The notes under the pieces are model-generated. The model saw nothing but the letters and a program-made list of their open reading frames with translations. It searched no databases and was not told the DNA's origin. The position numbers and the translations under genes were made by a program. This document shows positions 54,574 through 63,584 of a stretch of DNA of 64,000 bases, in pieces (position 1 is the first letter of the stretch; each line of letters begins with the position of its first letter). This DNA comes from Rhodeus uyekii. Its lineage: Eukaryota; Chordata; Actinopteri; Cypriniformes; Acheilognathidae. The DNA is taken from positions 248,001 through 312,000 of the forward strand of contig JAWRVZ010000212.1 of NCBI GenBank assembly GCA_037043235.1, given 5' to 3'.

Positions 54574-55486
54574 CAGTAGAACCCCGACTTACGAAACGCT
54601 CTACGTATGAAAAGTTCGACGTACGATAAAAGATTTCGGGGGTTTTTTCGCCCGAATAAAGACAAAATGATCGAGATGCGAAAAACGAAATCTCGGCGAG
54701 GCGACGATTTCCGAGTTTTGTTTTGAAATTCGCGCTGATTTTGGTTTGGGTTGTATGAAGGCTACAGTTTGTCCGGTCAGAACAATGATGTCTCACTCAG
54801 GGAATAATCCAAACTGGTGTTTATTAAAGGTGCATAGATCGATAAAACCTCAACGATTGGCACTAATTCCCTGTATTTCACTCAATAAACTATATACAAT
54901 CTTCAGCCAATCTCTTTTACCTTAATCATCCATCAACTCTCTTCTCAGTCACTTCCTGAACTCTGAGGGAAAGTTTTGGAATAGTCCATTTCGCACTGAA
55001 TGACAGGGATGGCTGGAATAGTCCATGTAAGAAGGGGAACACTTTTTACAATCCTGCTCTCCTATTGGTCAGCATCGCTCCCACCAGCCTCTGCATAACG
55101 GCATTCCTCAGCCATTTCCTCTACCATTTCGTCCCACTAACTCTAAAGTTCTTCTGAGCTTTTGCATACAAGTTTTGTTTTCATCGTGCTGCATCGCCAT
55201 TATTAACATAAACTTGTTAACATACACTTTTTTTCTAATCACTAGCCATGGATGTGAAGATTGTTGCTGAAGTCAAAGGGAAGAAGAGGATGCTCTCCAC
55301 GAAGTCGGAAAGGGAGATAATTGAGAAGTATGAAGCTGGAAAACGCTTCATCCCATACTAAATGTGGTGTTGACATAGTGCTTGGAACGGATTATGCAAT
55401 ATGTAAAATCATGACCGATTTACGAAAAGATCGATTTACGAAGCCAACCTCGGAACGGAATAATTTCGTAAATCGGGGTTCTACTG
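54574..55486 (+). mobile_element. Tigger-type element inside the hAT element
   Basis: Inverted ends CAGTAGAACCCCGACTTACG and, reversed, CAGTAGAACCCCGATTTACG, flanked by TA. It contains a transposase start on the plus strand. Confidence 0.9.
55248..55440 (+). pseudogene. Tigger/pogo transposase N-terminus
   Basis: MDVKIVAEVKGKKRMLSTKS, then EREIIEKYEAGKRF, is the helix-turn-helix start of pogo/Tigger transposases. A frame change follows, then TKCGVDIVLGTDYAICKIM. The DDE region is absent. Confidence 0.65.
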
Positions 55487-55723
55487 TATTAGACTATCAT
55501 TTTCTACAACTCTCCGCGCCTCCCCTGGCAGGAGGCGCGCCCCACACTTTGAAAACCTCTGACCTAGAGTATATAATGGGAGATTTCCCTTTCTCGAGAG
55601 CTGACCCTGCAGATCAGCTCGGTTTTGTTTGGAAGAATAAAATCTAAATTCTGGCATCAAAGACCTTCGAGAAGTGTTGTTTGTATGAAGAAAAAAACTA
55701 CAACACGTGATCCACAACAATAT

Positions 55724-56105
55724 GTATACATTTAGTCCTTCACACATTTTTATTCTGATACTAATACTTAATCTCTCACATCTTACACTTACATAACAAA
55801 TAAATCTCACATCTGTGTTTTACAAATGCACTATAAAATGAAGAATAACTAGCCGATTTAAAAACATAGAAAAATAAGTAAAAAAATTGAACAAGACGTG
55901 AAAAAAACTGGAAAAAAATTGTTGAACTTTCCTTAAAAAAAAGTTAACAAACAAAATTATATGCATCATATTATTCAGCAAATTCTATAAAACACATTGT
56001 TCTTTTTAGAAACTTTTTCTCATAGTTGAAACTTTATTCACTGTGATGAATTTAGATGATGTTTATTTCTGTTGCTCGTTATGGATGATTAGGACAGATG
56101 CGGCG
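55724..56105 (-). other. ZNF gene 9 3' flank
   Basis: AT-rich. CACTGTGATGAATTTAGATG near 56040 resembles 21340-21350. No gene is seen. Confidence 0.5.
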
Positions 56106-56854
56106 TCAGACTTGAAAGCACTGGAGCTGAAAATTGATCAACTTACTGTAACAGTTTTTTGAATGAGTGCGTAGACCAGATGAGCAAATGAAACTCTTCC
56201 CACATGCAGTGCAGTGATATGGTTTCTCTCCAGTGTGAATCCTCTCGTGTTGTTTCAAGGTTCCTGAACGACTGAATCTCTTGTTGCAGTGTGAACACTT
56301 GTATGGTTTCTCTCCAGTGTGAATCCTCTCATGGACCCTCAAATCTCCAGCTCTAATAAAAGTCTTCTCACACTCAAAGCACACATAATTTCTTACACCA
56401 GTATGTATTTTCTGATGTTCTTGTAAAGATTGCAGCAGTGAAAAACTCTTTCCACACAAAGAGCATAGATGTGGTTTCTCCTGTGAATGAACTGTCAGGT
56501 GGATCTTCAGGGATGAAGCCGTCAAAAATGTTTTGCCACATTGATCACATTCATGCAGTTTCTCTCTTGTGTGGATGTTCATGTGCCTCTTAAAGTTTCC
56601 TTGTTGTTTGAAACTCATTCCACACTGATCGCATGTGAACGGTGTTTCTCCAGTGTGAATCCTCATGTGAACTGAAATATAATATTTGCTTTTGAAACTC
56701 TTTCCACACTGAGAACAGGTGAAACATTTCTGGGATCTTCTTTCCTTTGAAACTTTCTTTTCAGTTTGAGAGCAACTCAAATGTTCTCCTACAATTTTGA
56801 CATGATGTTTCTCCTGTTCACTCAGTTCTTCATTCTCCTTTTCTTCAATGAAGT
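56106..56854 (-). CDS. C2H2 zinc-finger protein, ZNF gene 9 (main exon)
   Basis: Smallest intact gene: 257 residues with the micro-exon at 57983-58007. Acceptor TGTAATTTCAG, leader DFIEEKENEELSEQEKHHVK, then six C2H2 fingers and a seventh (YHCTACGKSFICSSGLRTHSKNC) whose last ligand is Cys rather than His. The frame reads through the donor-like TTACA|GTAAGT and adds a tail LINFQLQCFQV; if that donor is used the tail would differ. The ATG at 56894 is intronic. Confidence 0.85.
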
Positions 56855-56988
56855 CTGAAATTACAATAAAAACATTTAATTGTAATGTGGACATTGGATC
56901 TAAATTCCCTTTTACATGTTGTTTTCAAATACCGGTACATGTGCCACAGCAGTGTGTGAACACAACTTCCCTTCAAGTCAAAACATTT

Positions 56989-57688
56989 AGGCCACGTCCA
57001 CACGATGCCAGTGCATTCCCTATCCGATCATAAACACGGTGTCGGCGCAAGAAACATCAGCGTCCACAAGAAACCACTAAAACCGATTGAAAACGGTGTA
57101 GTATATTTGTCAGACCAGTATGGGGCGCTGTAATTCTGCCACAGATATACACTATACACGGAGAAGAAGACTTTGAACATGCACATTGTTGTTGCTGTTC
57201 AGTGTTGCCAGATTGAGTGGGTTCCCGCCCAATTGGGCTCCTTTTTGTCACGTCCGACCAGGAAAAAGTGCATTGGGCTGGTTGATAAAATTTGGTATGG
57301 TTTTTGATGCATAAAATCGCGCAACATTTTTTATTATTTATAAGAGTACGCACTTTGGGCTGGTATTTTTTTAAATGGGAGGCTTTTAAGCTGTAGTTGG
57401 GCTGGAAATCTTCGGTCCAATCTGGCAACACTTTTGCTGTTACGTGTGACGCAGCCGACACGTGATGTGATGACATCATCATTACACAAAATATACGGAT
57501 TGGCCGTCCACACAAGACCGCAAGAGAGTCATATTCAGAGTTATCCACTTTAGGACCCGGCCTCAACAGAGAGCGGATTCAGTCTCCCAAAAAGCCGGAT
57601 CCGTGTGGACGGAACGCCAATCCGATAAAAAAAAAATTATGTGTATACAGTGATATATCACTGATATACCTCCGTGTGGACGGGCCCT
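56989..57688. mobile_element. MITE with CGTCCACACG ends
   Basis: Left AGGCCACGTCCACACGATG, right (reversed) AGGGCCCGTCCACACGGAG. About 700 bp. Target duplication not resolved; superfamily uncertain. Confidence 0.65.
57200..57433. mobile_element. hAT-type MITE nested in the previous MITE
   Basis: Inverted CAGTGTTGCCAGATTG / CAATCTGGCAACACT ends with a perfect 8-bp duplication TTGCTGTT (57192-57199 and 57434-57441). Interior repeats TTGGGCTGG three to four times. Confidence 0.85.
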
Positions 57689-57982
57689 CAGTCTTCAGTC
57701 AATCATAAGAAATGTGAAATTGCTATACAAAATTTATAATTTTGATGAAGTTATTATTTATTTTACACATTATAGGCAAATGTTTCGGTATAACTTAAAT
57801 ACCTTAACTTTGATGAAAACATTTACCTAGTTCAGAAGTTTCCTTATCATTTGCTGCTTCACCTAAATTATTGCACAGCTCAAAGGATTTTACCTATTAC
57901 ACCTAAATCTACACCAAACCAAACCTTTATGTCATTATTGTTCTTCGTCCTCATTAATGAAGGATCAGGAATAAACACCAAC

Positions 57983-58007
57983 CTCTTTGTTCGTCAGTGG
58001 GTTTCAT
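57983..58007 (-). CDS. ZNF gene 9 coding micro-exon
   Basis: MKPTDEQR plus G, donor GTTGGT. Phase fits the DFIEE start. Confidence 0.72.
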
Positions 58008-58922
58008 TCTGCAGTTGTTCTGGATTTCTCCTGTTCTCACTGTCCTTCAATAAACTCTGTCTCTGCAGATTTCAGCTCTTCCTGATGGTTTGATGCTCGT
58101 CTTCACTTGTAGATGATGGGAATATTCCAGCATTTATTGGTGAATTGATGCGAGCGTTAGGAAAAGAATGATGCTTCCATTAAAAAAATGTGTGAGGTGG
58201 CAGTGCGTTTCATTCATATGTTGAATTATTCGTATTTGTACTGTAAATATTCAGCAAAACATTCTGTAATAATTTTGTATGTATCTGCTTGGTAAAAAAA
58301 AAAAAAAAATTAAATAAATAAAATCTTACCGTGCAGAAAATAAAATGCTATGAAAAAATGTTTCAGTTATGACTTTGTAATTTGACTTAGTCTAGTTATT
58401 TTACTTATGCATTATCAATATTTGATCATGTAAGCTTTATGGACAGTAATATGTTAGTTATTTGGTTTCTCCACTCCCTGTCTTCATCAGGACATAACTG
58501 AATATCTCCATATGGATCCAGCAGAGTTAAATTTCTAGCAAGTATATTTACAGTAATAAACGATTTAGATAATTAATTCATTTTCATGTTTAAAGGCTCA
58601 AAAATATATATAATTGTTTATGAAATCCATGAAATCCCCTCACAGATACAAACTTACCGTTTGTGACATCATCACATTCATTAGCACTAACATTATCACT
58701 CTAATAATGAAACACAGACTTAATAAATGGCACAAAATTCTCCATGTCTGAACATTTTCAACGTTCCCTGTGGAAGTTAATCAATCTTGACGACAGATAA
58801 CACTCATATATTGCGCTTTATCTGAGGAACTCAGAAAAACCTCGTCGAAATGCTGCTTAAACTGCGTAAAGTGTATTTTATGGATGCGTAAATGCGAGAA
58901 ATAACAGAACTGCTGAACTTAC
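58008..58922 (-). other. ZNF gene 9 upstream region
   Basis: Paralogous to 36877-37765 throughout. Presumptive 5' UTR intron. Contains an A-run near 58297. Confidence 0.5.
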
Positions 58923-59000
58923 CTCAGGAAACACAAGCGCGCGAACTGAACGAGGAAAAAACAAAGATGACGTCACCGCGACGTTTATGTTATGACGTCA
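58923..59000 (-). promoter_or_regulatory. presumptive ZNF gene 9 5' UTR exon with two CREs
   Basis: TGACGTCA at 58968-58975 and again at 58993-59000, then a GC-rich stretch and CCTGAG|GTAAGT donor ending the exon at 58923. Confidence 0.5.
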
Positions 59001-59084
59001 AATTTATGCGCCATGCATTTATAACAGAAATATGGTTAAATAAGTTAATGTAAACAAACGGGCTCATTCAATCTTAGTCACATG

Positions 59085-59600
59085 TAACGGAAAAACATAA
59101 TAATTTATTAGACAGTTGAAAGGCTTTATTTATTTTACTTTCCATGTTTCACATGGAATCATTTAAAACATAATAATAATAATTGAAAATAAAATAAAAT
59201 AATAATAAATGATAATAATTCATGGCTTTCAGATAGAACAAAAGTTATTTAAGTTGATTCATTCTTGGTGCAAATACAATACAAATTTACAAAAAAAGCT
59301 ATTGATCAAATGAGTAATAAGTTTAATGAAGAAAACACTGAGTGAAGAACTTGAACGTGTTTAGATTTGTCAGAGGAAAATCTCATTTGGATTGGGTTCT
59401 TGTAAAAAAAATGAATAAATAACAGACAACGTTGCTTTTGTAAACATTTACATTAATTTCCCTCATAAGACTTTTGCCTCTGAGATCCTTTCACATTATT
59501 CTAAAATATTTAATCATCAAATAAGACAAAATCATTCATGTCTAAATGATTTAAACATTTTCCTCAGATTTATGTTTCTTGTTGAACTAAATCAGCCTGT
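59085..59600 (-). repeat. ZNF 3'-flank segment, copy 3 of 3
   Basis: Matches 37915-38334 and 51070-51490 (AGCTATTGATCAAATGAGTA, CAGACAACGTTGCTTTTG). The associated finger exon is missing. Confidence 0.6.
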
Positions 59601-59625
59601 AGATGCCAAAAAAGACAAACACACG

Positions 59626-59629
<4 letters not shown>

Positions 59630-59690
<61 letters not shown>
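59630..59690. repeat. (AT)n microsatellite
   Basis: About 30 AT units, directly after the ZNF 3'-flank segment. Confidence 0.95.
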
Positions 59691-59695
<5 letters not shown>

Positions 59696-59738
59696 AGTTG
59701 TGTGATAATGTGTGAAACAATGGAACTGCTGAACTCAC

Positions 59739-59792
59739 CTCAGAAAACACAATGAAAATTTTACTGAATGAAAGGCACTCATGGTGACGTCA
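59739..59792 (-). promoter_or_regulatory. second presumptive ZNF 5' UTR exon with CRE
   Basis: TGACGTCA (59785-59792), then TTTCTGAG|GTGAGT donor ending at 59739. Either an alternative promoter of gene 9 or that of a lost duplicate. Confidence 0.45.
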
Positions 59793-59899
59793 TTACAGCG
59801 ACACAAAAGGTAGTTTATCAAACAGTTATAATATAAAAATTAAATCAAAATTAAGTTCACGTAAATAAACACTCTGCTGAACTAATTTAAATATATATA

Positions 59900-60563
59900 A
59901 TGTTTGTATTCCTCCAAGAGCTCAAGGCTCTTCTCCCTCAATAGCTCAGTTTGGAGGAAGGGTTCTGGTCATGCCAATCGTCTTCCATTTAAGGATTATG
60001 GAGGCCACTGTGCTCTTAGGAACCTTAGCCAGATCTGTGCCTTGCCAAAATTCTGTCTCTGAGCTCTTCAGCAGTTTGTGTGACCTCATGATTCTCATTT
60101 GCTCTGACATGCACTGTGAGCTGTAAGGTGTAGGGGAATTTACAGTTAAGAGGGAATTTACAGTTAAGACTCGAGGACCAGATATGTTGAATGAAGACCA
60201 GGAGTCAGAAGTGCAGTCAATAGAAGAAATTTTAGTGAAGTTTAGTTTGCAGTTTCATCAGCAGAAGCTTCAGGTCTCACAAGGAGTTCGTAGGCCGCCC
60301 AACATACAATAACATTGTTACAGCAATTATACTCTAACAGAGGGTGCTAACTACATCAATGATGACGGTTAAATGATTCTGATTGGCTAAGAAAGAAAGA
60401 AAGAAAGAAAGAAAGATAAACAAAACTAGTAATTTTCCACACAAGCGCAGACAGTCTGAAGCATATCTCCGTTGGTCACATGGTTGACGGGTTTGTGACG
60501 TGGCTTATTGAGAACAACAAGTTTTATGGTGCCAGCTAATCACTTCACCAATACAGACCATAT

Positions 60564-60610
<47 letters not shown>

Positions 60611-61228
60611 GCTTCTCCAAGGCTGAACTCGGCTCAGGTTCCAACTCTCAACAGAAACAGTACCCAAAACATTCTGATAACATGTTCTGTCTGTTGAGAA
60701 GTGCTGACTTAACTAATAAAAAGCCCTAACTTGATTATAAATCACTCTTTACAACTCATTCAAATAAGAAAAGGAAAAGAACATATGAAAAATAAGGCAA
60801 GGAAAAGAACATATGAAAAATAAGGCAAAGAAAAGAACATATAGGTACAAATAAGAAAAAGAAAATAATATATGTACAAATAAGACAAAGAATATATATA
60901 CAAGCGGCAATTGATTTCCAAATCGTCCCTACAAAGGTCTTATATAGACAGGTGTGTGGCTTTCCTAATCAAGTTCAATCAGTGTAATCAAACACATCTG
61001 GACTCAAATGAAGGTGAAGAACCATCTCAAGGATGATCAGAAGAAATGGACAGCACCTGAGTTACATTTATGAGTGTCACAGCAAACGGTCTGAATACTT
61101 AGGACCATGTGATATTTCAGTTTTTCTTTTTTAATAAATCAGTTTTTTCTGTCAAAATGGGTTGTTGTGTGTACATTAATGAGGAAAAAATGAACTTAAA
61201 TGATTTTAGCAAATGGCTGCAATATAAC
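59900..61228 (-). mobile_element. Tc1-like DNA transposon remnant
   Basis: The minus strand contains KVPKSTVASIILKWKTIGMT, the second helix-turn-helix of a Tc1 transposase DNA-binding domain (about 59960-60030). The flanks carry sequence typical of a very common fish Tc1 element (GGTGTGTGGCTTTCCTAATC, AATGGCTGCAATATAAC). A solo LTR (60129-60933) and the LTR element beginning at 61229 interrupt or end it. Confidence 0.65.
60129..60933 (-). repeat. solo LTR, family A
   Basis: On the minus strand TGTAGGGACG...CCCCTACA, 805 bp, with a perfect 4-bp duplication AAGG (60125-60128 and 60934-60937). This fixes the true ends of family A. GGGAATTTACAGTTAAGA is duplicated in tandem near its end, and an (AC)n run of about 19 units (60568-60606) has expanded where other copies have a few. 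Confidence 0.9.
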
Positions 61229-61605
61229 TGTCACGGTTCTGTCAGTTTTAGTTTCGGTTTCTAGTGTTCCTAGTGGACAGAACCGTGGCACTGCTCTTCC
61301 TCCCATGTTTCGTGTAAGGGCGCGTTACGTCTTGTGCACGCTCTTGTGTCCACGTGTCTGTTTGTTGTCATTGTTGCGCAGTGGGTGTGTTCACCCGTTG
61401 CGCATGTCTCGCGTGCTTTGTAAACACGCGGCGATGCGCGGTTGCGTTCGCCGCGTGTTTGTGTCTTGTTAGCGTCTGCCCCGCCTTCTTGTTTCCAGAA
61501 ATTATTCCCAGCTGTTTCTGATCACTCCTCCCCTCGTGTGCCCTTTAAATATCCCTGTGTGTTTATGTCCTGCGTGGCGTCGTTGTCATTCTTGGATGTG
61601 TTTCT

Positions 61606-62463
61606 ATGTGTTTCTTCCCATTCAGGGGCCTTTCCCCCCAGGAGCTCTTGGCAGCGGAGCTCGCCAGAACGTGCGCTGCCGGCCCGGAGGCCACCGTCCC
61701 AGAGCCCGCTGCCGACCCGGAGGCTGCCATCCCAGTGCCGGCTGCCGGCCCGGAGGCCGCCGTCCCTAAGCCCGCTCCCTGCCTTCGCAAGCGGAGGAGG
61801 AAGAGAAGGACCTCCTCTGGTCCGCCTGCCCCTATGACTCTCGCTCCACCGGCGCCCCGTGCGCGCCACGCCCTGCCGGCGCCCCGTGCGCGCCTCGCCC
61901 TGCCGGCGCCCCGTGCGCGCCTCGCCCTGCCGGCGCCCCGTGCGCGCCTCGCCCTGCCGGCGCCACCTGAACTCTTGCGGCCTGACCAACCGGAACTCTG
62001 GCGGCCTGACCAACCTGAACTCTTGCGGCCTGACCACCCTGAACTCTTGCGGCCTGACCACCCTGAACTCTTGCCGCCTGACCACCCTGAACTCTTGCCG
62101 CCTGACCACCCTGAACTCTTGCCGCCTGACCACCCTGAACTCTTGCCGCCTGACCACCCTGAACTTTGCCTGCCTGAACGTTGCCCGCATGAACTCTGCC
62201 GGTCCGAACGTTGCCCGCATGAACTCTGGCCGCCTGACCCGCCGGCTGAGCCCGAACTCTCGCTGCCTGACATTCCGGCCCTGCCAGAGCCTGCCTGGTT
62301 GGTTCCGCCGGCGCCACCCTGGCTGCCTGCCGGGACTTCGAACAGGCTGGAGCCCGCTTGGCTCACACCCCCCGCTCCGTCCTGTTTGCCTGCCGGGACC
62401 CCTGGTCCTCTTGAGCCACCTTGGCTCATCCCTCCATTTCCTCCCCCTGGACTCAATGCTTGA
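61606..62463 (+). CDS. Pro-rich repeat protein of the LTR element
   Basis: Open frame of about 285 residues: EATVPEPAADPEA-type repeats, a basic patch LRKRRRKRR, four PAPRARLAL units and about eight PELLRPDH or PELLPPDH units, then a Pro/Trp/Leu-rich end. No enzymatic motif. The start codon is uncertain because the upstream part is deleted, so this is probably the C-terminal half of a gag-like protein. The large antisense open frames over the same GC-rich repeats are artefacts. Confidence 0.45.
   Translation: MCFFPFRGLSPQELLAAELARTCAAGPEATVPEPAADPEAAIPVPAAGPEAAVPKPAPCLRKRRRKRRTSSGPPAPMTLAPPAPRARHALPAPRARLALPAPRARLALPAPRARLALPAPPELLRPDQPELWRPDQPELLRPDHPELLRPDHPELLPPDHPELLPPDHPELLPPDHPELLPPDHPELCLPERCPHELCRSERCPHELWPPDPPAEPELSLPDIPALPEPAWLVPPAPPWLPAGTSNRLEPAWLTPPAPSCLPAGTPGPLEPPWLIPPFPPPGLNA
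61849..62235 (+). repeat. 27-bp and 24-bp coding tandem repeats
   Basis: Four 27-bp units (CCGGCGCCCCGTGCGCGCC...) at 61849-61956, then about eight 24-bp units (CTGAACTCTTGCSGCCTGAC...) from 61967 to 62158 with degenerate units to 62235. Unit lengths are multiples of three, so the frame is kept. Confidence 0.9.
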
Positions 62464-62698
62464 TATTGTGGTGTGTTGAACCTTTGAGTTTATCTTCTTC
62501 AGGACCTTTTAGAACTGCTTTTGGGTTAATGATTTTTTTGGTGTTTGGTTGGGTGATTGCAATTTTGCTCACTTGTGTTTGCATGCCTTGTCGTCCCTCC
62601 CTCCCTTCCCTCGTTGTTTTTGTGTATCCCTAGTCTGGTCTGTTCCCGGTGTTCCACGTAGGGACGCCAGGTGGCGTCCCTTTAGAGGGGGGGGGTAG

Positions 62699-63246
62699 TG
62701 TCACGGTTCTGTCAGTTTTAGTTTCGGTTTCTAGTGTTCCTAGTGGACAGAACCGTGGCACTGCTCTTCCTCCCATGTTTCGTGTAAGGGCGCGTTACGT
62801 CTTGTGCGCGCTCTTGTGTCCACGTGTCTGTTTGTTGTCATTGTTGCGCAGTGGGTGTGTTCACCCGTTGCGCATGTCTCGCGTGCTTTGTAAACACGCA
62901 GCAATGCGCGGTTGCGTTCGCCGCGCGTTTGTGTCTTGTTAGCGTCTGCCCCGCCTTCTTGTTTCCCGAAATTATTCCCAGCTGTTTCTGATCACTCCTC
63001 CCCTCGTGTGCCCTTTAAATATCCCTGTGTGTTGATGTCCTACGTGGCGTCGTTGTCATTCTTGGATGTGTTTCTATGGTCCCTGGTTCACCATACCGTC
63101 TCATCCGGTTGGTTGTGTTTCAGTTAATGTTTCTAGTTATGTTTTCCCCCTCGTGGGTTTTTGGTTTCCCGTATTGTAATTTGTTTGTGACAATAAATCC
63201 TTTACCTTCCCCTGCACTTGAGTCCTCCCCTTGTCGATCTGTGACA
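62699..63246 (+). repeat. 3' LTR of the gag-only element
   Basis: 548 bp, TGTCACGG...GTGACA, with AATAAA near 63193. Over their shared ~380 bp it differs from the 5' LTR at only a handful of positions, indicating a young insertion. Confidence 0.88.
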
Positions 63247-63251
63247 ATAAC

Positions 63252-63584
63252 AATACATGCGATGCGAATAACCTAATTATTGTTCTTGAGAGAGTGAAAA
63301 AGCGTCTTAAAGGAGCATTACCCACTATAACTCGTTACACATTGTACAATGATTCAAATCTATTCACTTCTTTTTTAATCCTAAAAAATACCCTACAGTC
63401 TCAATTATCAAGCCGTTCTGATTTACATTTTTTTCCACCAGTTTCTCTGCACTCGAGCAGCTCGTAGCAATAACAGTGTTTCGTAAGCAATGCACGTGTT
63501 TTGTTGTTGTTGAGTAACAATGTTACTCAACAGTAATCTAAACACAGGTGCAGATTATCAGTCTAGTGCTGAGGAATGATGTTG
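63252..63584. other. ZNF-cluster flank
   Basis: Shares CTCAATTATCAAGCCGTTCTGATTTACAT with 40411-40440 and GCAATGCACGTGTTTTGTTG with 38.68 kb. No gene is seen. Confidence 0.4.

Larger units (their letters stand above)
54355..55561. mobile_element. hAT (Charlie-like) element inside the LTR
   Basis: Inverted ends CAGAGGTTTTCAAAGT and ACTTTGAAAACCTCTG, perfect 8-bp duplication ACCTAGAG (54347-54354 and 55562-55569). Only a short hAT sequence remains on each side of a nested Tigger element. Confidence 0.92.
54101..55719 (+). repeat. solo LTR, family B, split by a hAT element
   Basis: TGTTGAAGTG...CCACAACA ends with a perfect 4-bp duplication ATAT (54097-54100 and 55720-55723). Without the inserted hAT element (54355-55561) and its target duplication it is about 400 bp and matches the ERV LTRs. 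It also has an extra AGGTCTGCAAAAGGCTGGAG segment absent from the ERV copies. Confidence 0.9.
56855..57982 (-). other. intron of ZNF gene 9
   Basis: About 1.13 kb, mostly two nested MITEs (56989-57688). No other gene is seen. Confidence 0.6.
61229..63246 (+). mobile_element. gag-only, Ty3-like LTR element
   Basis: TGTCACGG...CTGTGACA LTRs and a perfect 5-bp duplication ATAAC (61224-61228 and 63247-63251). The 3' LTR is 62699-63246, preceded by a G-rich purine tract. The 5' LTR matches it only from 61229 to about 61606, so the end of the 5' LTR, primer site and gag start are deleted. The interior encodes only a Pro-rich, gag-C-terminus-like protein and has no pol. It is close in design to 40436-41489. 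Confidence 0.85.

Noticed and set aside
61522..62456. Large antisense open frames (232, 297 and 161 residues)
   Set aside because: They mirror GC-rich coding repeats of the plus strand; low complexity and no domains.
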